Origin: Jiella marina
GTDB lineage: Bacteria > Pseudomonadota > Alphaproteobacteria > Rhizobiales > Rhizobiaceae
DNA: 64,000 nt
Assembly: GCF_024359545.1 (NCBI RefSeq)
Contig: NZ_JAKQZG010000014.1
Span: 62,001 to 126,000, forward strand
Reading direction: 5' to 3'
Part shown: positions 60,799-64,000 of the stretch, piece after piece
Position numbering within the stretch: the stretch's first letter is position 1
How the letters are laid out: each line of letters opens with the position of its first letter
Made by a program: the position numbers and the translations under genes
Notes under the pieces: generated by a model
Seen by the model: only the letters and a program-made list of their open reading frames with translations
Database searches by the model: none
Told to the model about the DNA's origin: nothing

Positions 60799-61989
60799 TC
60801 AGCGATCGACCTCGCCGAAGACGATATCGAGCGTGCCGAGGATCGCCGAGACGTCGGCCAGCATATGCCCCTTGCACATGACGTCCATCGCCTGGAGATG
60901 GGCGAAACCTGGCGCGCGGATCTTGCAGCGATGCGGCTTGTTGGTGCCGTCGGAGACGAGATAGACACCGAATTCGCCTTTCGGCGCCTCGACCGCCGCG
61001 TAGACCTCGCCTTCGGGGAGATGGAAACCCTCGGTGTAGAGCTTGAAGTGGTGGATGATCGCTTCCATCGAACGCTTCATCTGACCGCGCTTCGGTGGCA
61101 CCACCTTGCCCTCGGTCGAGGAAACGGGCCCCTGCCCTTCCGCGCTCGAGAGCTTCTCGACGCACTGCTTCATGATCCTGGCGGATTCGCGCATCTCGAC
61201 CATGCGAATGAGATAGCGGTCGTAGCAGTCCCCGTTCTTGCCGATGGGGATGTCGAAATCCATTTCCTCGTAGCACTCATAGGGCTGCGACTTGCGCAGA
61301 TCCCACGCTGCACCCGACCCACGCACCATCACGCCCGAAAAGCCCATCGCCCAGGCGTCTTCGAGATTGACGACGCCGATGTCGACATTGCGCTGCTTGA
61401 AGATGCGGTTGTCGGTGAGCAGGCCCTCGATGTCGTCACAGACCTTCAAGAACGGGTCGCACCAGGCACCGATATCGTCGATCAGCTTCTGCGGCAGGTC
61501 CTGATGAACGCCGCCGGGCCGGAAATAGCCCGCATGAAGACGCGCCCCGGATGCACGCTCGTAGAAGACCATGAGCTTCTCGCGCTCCTCGAAGCCCCAG
61601 AGCGGCGGCGTCAGCGCGCCAACGTCCATGGCCTGGGTGGTCACGTTGAGGAGATGCGAGAGGATGCGACCGATCTCGCTGTAGAGCACGCGGATGAGCT
61701 GGCCGCGTTTCGGCACCTCCACCTCAGCGAGGCGCTCGATCGCCATGCAGAAGGCATGCTCCTGATTCATCGGCGCGACGTAGTCGAGCCGATCGAAATA
61801 GGGGATCGCCTGAAGATAGGTCTTGTGCTCGATCAGCTTCTCGGTACCGCGATGCAACAGACCGATATGCGGGTCGACGCGCTCGACGATCTCGCCGTCG
61901 AGTTCCAGAACCAGCCGCAGCACGCCATGCGCCGCCGGGTGCTGGGGACCGAAATTGATGTTGAAGTTGCGGACGTCGATCTCAGCCAT
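60799..61989 (-). CDS. nuoD: NADH-quinone oxidoreductase subunit D
   Basis: Quinone-site subunit related to the large subunit of NiFe hydrogenases, 396 residues from ATG 61989. [19 protein letters not shown] with the quinone-contacting His, [16 protein letters not shown], and the C-terminal [20 protein letters not shown]-like block ending FGEVDR identify it. The first seven bases overlap the 3' end of the GFA-family gene, so its translation may depend on that gene's. Confidence 0.97.
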   Translation of the reverse strand: MAEIDVRNFNINFGPQHPAAHGVLRLVLELDGEIVERVDPHIGLLHRGTEKLIEHKTYLQAIPYFDRLDYVAPMNQEHAFCMAIERLAEVEVPKRGQLIRVLYSEIGRILSHLLNVTTQAMDVGALTPPLWGFEEREKLMVFYERASGARLHAGYFRPGGVHQDLPQKLIDDIGAWCDPFLKVCDDIEGLLTDNRIFKQRNVDIGVVNLEDAWAMGFSGVMVRGSGAAWDLRKSQPYECYEEMDFDIPIGKNGDCYDRYLIRMVEMRESARIMKQCVEKLSSAEGQGPVSSTEGKVVPPKRGQMKRSMEAIIHHFKLYTEGFHLPEGEVYAAVEAPKGEFGVYLVSDGTNKPHRCKIRAPGFAHLQAMDVMCKGHMLADVSAILGTLDIVFGEVDR

Positions 61990-62419
61990 TCGACCTGTCC
62001 TCTTGGGAAGCAAACTGCGCCAGGAATTCGCCACCGGTCATTTTCTTGGTGTCGTTGGCGAAATCATACCAGTCGGGCTTGGAGTCGACGAAGATCTGCT
62101 GCGTGAAGCAGGCCTCTGTCAGGTCGTCGAAGGCCGCCGCCGAGATGGCGTAGTGCGTCGCGTCCTTCGATCGCCAGAACAGCGTCGAGCCGCAACGATT
62201 GCAGAAGCCGCGCTCGCCCCAGTCGGACGATTCGTAGATCCCGAGGAAATCGGTTCCCGCGATGACCACTTCCTCGCTGGCTTCGACCGCCATGAATGGC
62301 CCGCTCGACCAACGACGACAGATGTCGCAATGGCAGGCACCGACATCCTGATTGTGAAGGTCGGCGTCGATTCGTACGCCGCCGCAAAGGCACCGGGCCT
62401 GGAGCCGCTTGGCCGTCAT
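61982..62419 (-). CDS. GFA-family (glutathione-dependent formaldehyde-activating-like) zinc protein, inserted between nuoC and nuoD
   Basis: 145 residues from ATG 62419 with AGGA upstream. Zinc-binding cysteines occur in the family pattern: CLCGG near the N-terminus, CHCDICRRW, and [18 protein letters not shown] domain proteins are related to S-hydroxymethylglutathione synthase; most members have no proven substrate. It lies 14 bases after nuoC and overlaps nuoD by eight bases, so it is fully embedded in the operon. No catalytic link to complex I is known. Confidence 0.9.
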   Translation of the reverse strand: MTAKRLQARCLCGGVRIDADLHNQDVGACHCDICRRWSSGPFMAVEASEEVVIAGTDFLGIYESSDWGERGFCNRCGSTLFWRSKDATHYAISAAAFDDLTEACFTQQIFVDSKPDWYDFANDTKKMTGGEFLAQFASQEDRSNG

Positions 62420-62433
62420 CGCCTGTCCTCGCT

Positions 62434-63042
62434 TTACTGGCTCTTGGCTTTCTCGTCGCCCGGGAGAACGTATTCCGTTCCCTCCCACGGCGAGAGGAAG
62501 TCGAAATTGCGGAATTCCTGGCGAAGCTCGACGGGCTCGTACACCACCTGCTTCTTCTCTTCGTCGTAATGAACCTCGACGAAACCGGTCAGCGGGAAAT
62601 CCTTGCGCATCGGATGCCCCTCGAAGCCGTAATCCGTCAGGATGCGGCGGAGATCCGGGTGGCCGGTGAAGAGGATTCCGTAGAAATCATAGGCCTCGCG
62701 CTCGAACCAGTCCGCCGCCGGGAACACGCCCGCGACCGAGGGGACGGGATCGTCCTCGGCGGTGCGGACCTTCACCCGGATCCGCTGATTCTGCCGGGGC
62801 GACAGCAGGTGATAGACCACTTCGAAGCGCTTCTCGCGCGCCGGGTAGTCGACACCGCAGATATCGATGAGATTGACGAACTGGGTCTGAGGATCGTCGC
62901 GGAGGACGGTCATCACCTTGACGATGTCTTCCGGCGACACGACCAGCGTCAGTTCACCAAAGCGGAACTCGCTCGAGCCAAGACGCTCCCCCAGCACTTC
63001 GGCGACATAGTCAGCCATGTCGGTGGTAGCAAAATCGCGCAT
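62434..63042 (-). CDS. nuoC: NADH-quinone oxidoreductase subunit C
   Basis: Peripheral-arm 30-kDa subunit, 202 residues, separate from NuoD as usual in Alphaproteobacteria. The family signature [20 protein letters not shown] followed by [20 protein letters not shown] is complete. It lies 18 bases after nuoB. Confidence 0.97.
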   Translation of the reverse strand: MRDFATTDMADYVAEVLGERLGSSEFRFGELTLVVSPEDIVKVMTVLRDDPQTQFVNLIDICGVDYPAREKRFEVVYHLLSPRQNQRIRVKVRTAEDDPVPSVAGVFPAADWFEREAYDFYGILFTGHPDLRRILTDYGFEGHPMRKDFPLTGFVEVHYDEEKKQVVYEPVELRQEFRNFDFLSPWEGTEYVLPGDEKAKSQ

Positions 63043-63060
63043 CGGTGGCTGCTCCTCGTC

Positions 63061-63648
63061 CTAGCGCTCGATGGTGCCTGTACGGCGGATCTTCTTCTGC
63101 AGGAGAAGCACGCCGTAAAGCAGCGCCTCGGCGCTCGGCGGACAACCGGGCACGTAGATGTCCACCGGCACGACGCGATCGCAGCCGCGCACCACCGAAT
63201 AGGAGTAATGGTAATAGCCGCCGCCATTGGCGCAGGAGCCCATGGAGATGACATAGCGGGGCTCGGGCATCTGGTCGTAGACCTTGCGCAGCGCCGGCGC
63301 CATCTTGTTGGTCAGCGTGCCGGCGACGATCATCACGTCCGACTGACGCGGTGAGGCACGCGGCGCGAAGCCGAACCGCTCCGCGTCATAACGCGGCATC
63401 GACATCTGCATCATCTCGACCGCGCAACAGGCGAGACCGAACGTCATCCACATGAGCGAGCCGGTGCGCGCCCATTGGATCAGATCGTCCGTCGATGTGA
63501 CGAGAAAGCCCTTGTCGGCCAGCTCGTTGTTGACGTCGGTCACGAACGGGTCTTCTGCCGGCACGATCGGCCGGGCAGTCTGGCCCGTACCCGTTCCCAT
63601 CTCCGCAGCGCGCGGAGCGAACGGCTGGTCGCCGATGATCAATCCCAT
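63061..63648 (-). CDS. nuoB: NADH-quinone oxidoreductase subunit B
   Basis: Holds the terminal [4Fe-4S] cluster N2 that passes electrons to quinone. From ATG 63648 it is 195 residues. The tandem cysteines C74-C75 ([10 protein letters not shown]), [17 protein letters not shown] and [14 protein letters not shown] give the four ligands. This start overlaps the nuoA end by ten bases, with AAAGGG upstream; an earlier in-frame start would overlap by 31. Confidence 0.96.
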   Translation of the reverse strand: MGLIIGDQPFAPRAAEMGTGTGQTARPIVPAEDPFVTDVNNELADKGFLVTSTDDLIQWARTGSLMWMTFGLACCAVEMMQMSMPRYDAERFGFAPRASPRQSDVMIVAGTLTNKMAPALRKVYDQMPEPRYVISMGSCANGGGYYHYSYSVVRGCDRVVPVDIYVPGCPPSAEALLYGVLLLQKKIRRTGTIER

Positions 63649-64000
63649 TCCAAAGCGCCCTTTTTCCATTCATAGATGAAGCCGACGGTCAGGACGCCGA
63701 GAAACACCATCATCGACCAGAAGCCGAACCAGCCGAGCGTGCCGAAGGTGGCCGCCCAGGGGAAGAGGAACGCGACTTCCAGATCGAAAATGATGAACAG
63801 GATCGAGACCAGATAGAATCGGACATCGAACTTCATGCGCGAATCGTCGAAAGCGTCGAAGCCGCACTCATAGGCCGACAGCTTCTCGTCATCCGGCGCC
63901 TTGAAGGCGAGGAGAAACGGCGAGACGAGAAGCGCCAGGCCAACGATCAGCGCGACGCCCACGAAGATGACGATCGGCAGATAGGATGCGAGAAGTTCGC
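63639..64000 (-). CDS. nuoA: NADH-quinone oxidoreductase subunit A (start outside window)
   Basis: Small membrane subunit with three spans. [20 protein letters not shown] and [14 protein letters not shown] are diagnostic. The frame remains open to the right edge and reads [20 protein letters not shown], so only the first few residues are missing. A GTG at 63962 is internal, not the start. nuoA is normally the first gene of the operon, so the promoter lies beyond the window. Confidence 0.95.
   Translation of the reverse strand, partial: ELLASYLPIVIFVGVALIVGLALLVSPFLLAFKAPDDEKLSAYECGFDAFDDSRMKFDVRFYLVSILFIIFDLEVAFLFPWAATFGTLGWFGFWSMMVFLGVLTVGFIYEWKKGALEWD

Overview
This is a GC-rich window with dense, compact operons from an alphaproteobacterium, most likely of the order Hyphomicrobiales (Rhizobiales). 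The evidence is the gene content and order: divK-pleD with a DUF3572 gene beside it; a Usg-family gene; an alpha-type RNase P RNA just upstream of mraZ; a single LolC/E-type permease with lolD; a short ~440-residue ProS; and the chain nuoA-N, birA, rnj, mce, DUF1467, proS, lolC, lolD, dnaE. CtrA-type (TTAA-N7-TTAAC) and alphaproteobacterial LexA-type (GTTC-N7-GTTC) sites also fit. The genus cannot be fixed from this sequence; Aurantimonadaceae-like is only a guess. No insertion sequences, prophage, CRISPR array or tRNA genes were seen. Apart from a few added genes the window reads as core chromosome.

Layout. 1-7465 (minus strand) is the start of the division and cell-wall (dcw) cluster, mraZ-rsmH-ftsL-ftsI-murE-murF-mraY, with most junctions overlapping by 1-4 bases; mraY runs off the left edge. 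A four-fold TGGG array with a 10-bp period and a CtrA-like site lie upstream of mraZ. rnpB follows at 7911-8353. From 8415 to 13310 is an envelope group: an AmiD-type amidase overlapping a TerB-DnaJ protein, a GH25 lysozyme-like lipoprotein, an MltB-type lytic transglycosylase and a small XRE regulator behind an AT-richer leader. 13474-19669 (minus) carries recJ, glpX, hom, an AlaC-type aminotransferase and a small lipoprotein. 19998-25418 (plus) carries PHA synthase with an overlapping secreted Cys-rich protein, a glyoxalase-superfamily protein, and sfsA-map-radC. Then come usg (with a perfect CtrA site), an iron-sulfur (6-4) photolyase, a LysR regulator divergent from an L,D-transpeptidase, and a divergent SDR protein.

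30677-39151 holds signalling and DNA-maintenance genes: divK-pleD, DUF3572-HAD, dinB with a zinc-ribbon-like N-terminus, and dnaE. Upstream of dnaE is a 28-codon open frame that I found by reading the minus strand. It encodes a single-span hydrophobic peptide, has a good ribosome-binding site, and has a perfect alphaproteobacterial SOS box overlapping a TTGACA promoter. It looks like an uncharacterised LexA-controlled membrane microprotein, analogous in design to Caulobacter SidA.

39152-46236 carries lolD-lolC-proS, a probable plus-strand small RNA with a textbook terminator (ending near 42825), a DUF1467 gene, mce, a GST and RNase J. 46349-64000 (minus) is birA and the complete NADH dehydrogenase (complex I) operon. 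That operon is interrupted by three non-nuo genes: a GFA-family gene between nuoC and nuoD, an Uma2-type nuclease gene between nuoD and nuoE, and a 69-residue membrane protein between nuoH and nuoI. NuoE carries a long acidic linker and a C-terminal helix-hairpin-helix segment. nuoA is cut by the right edge.
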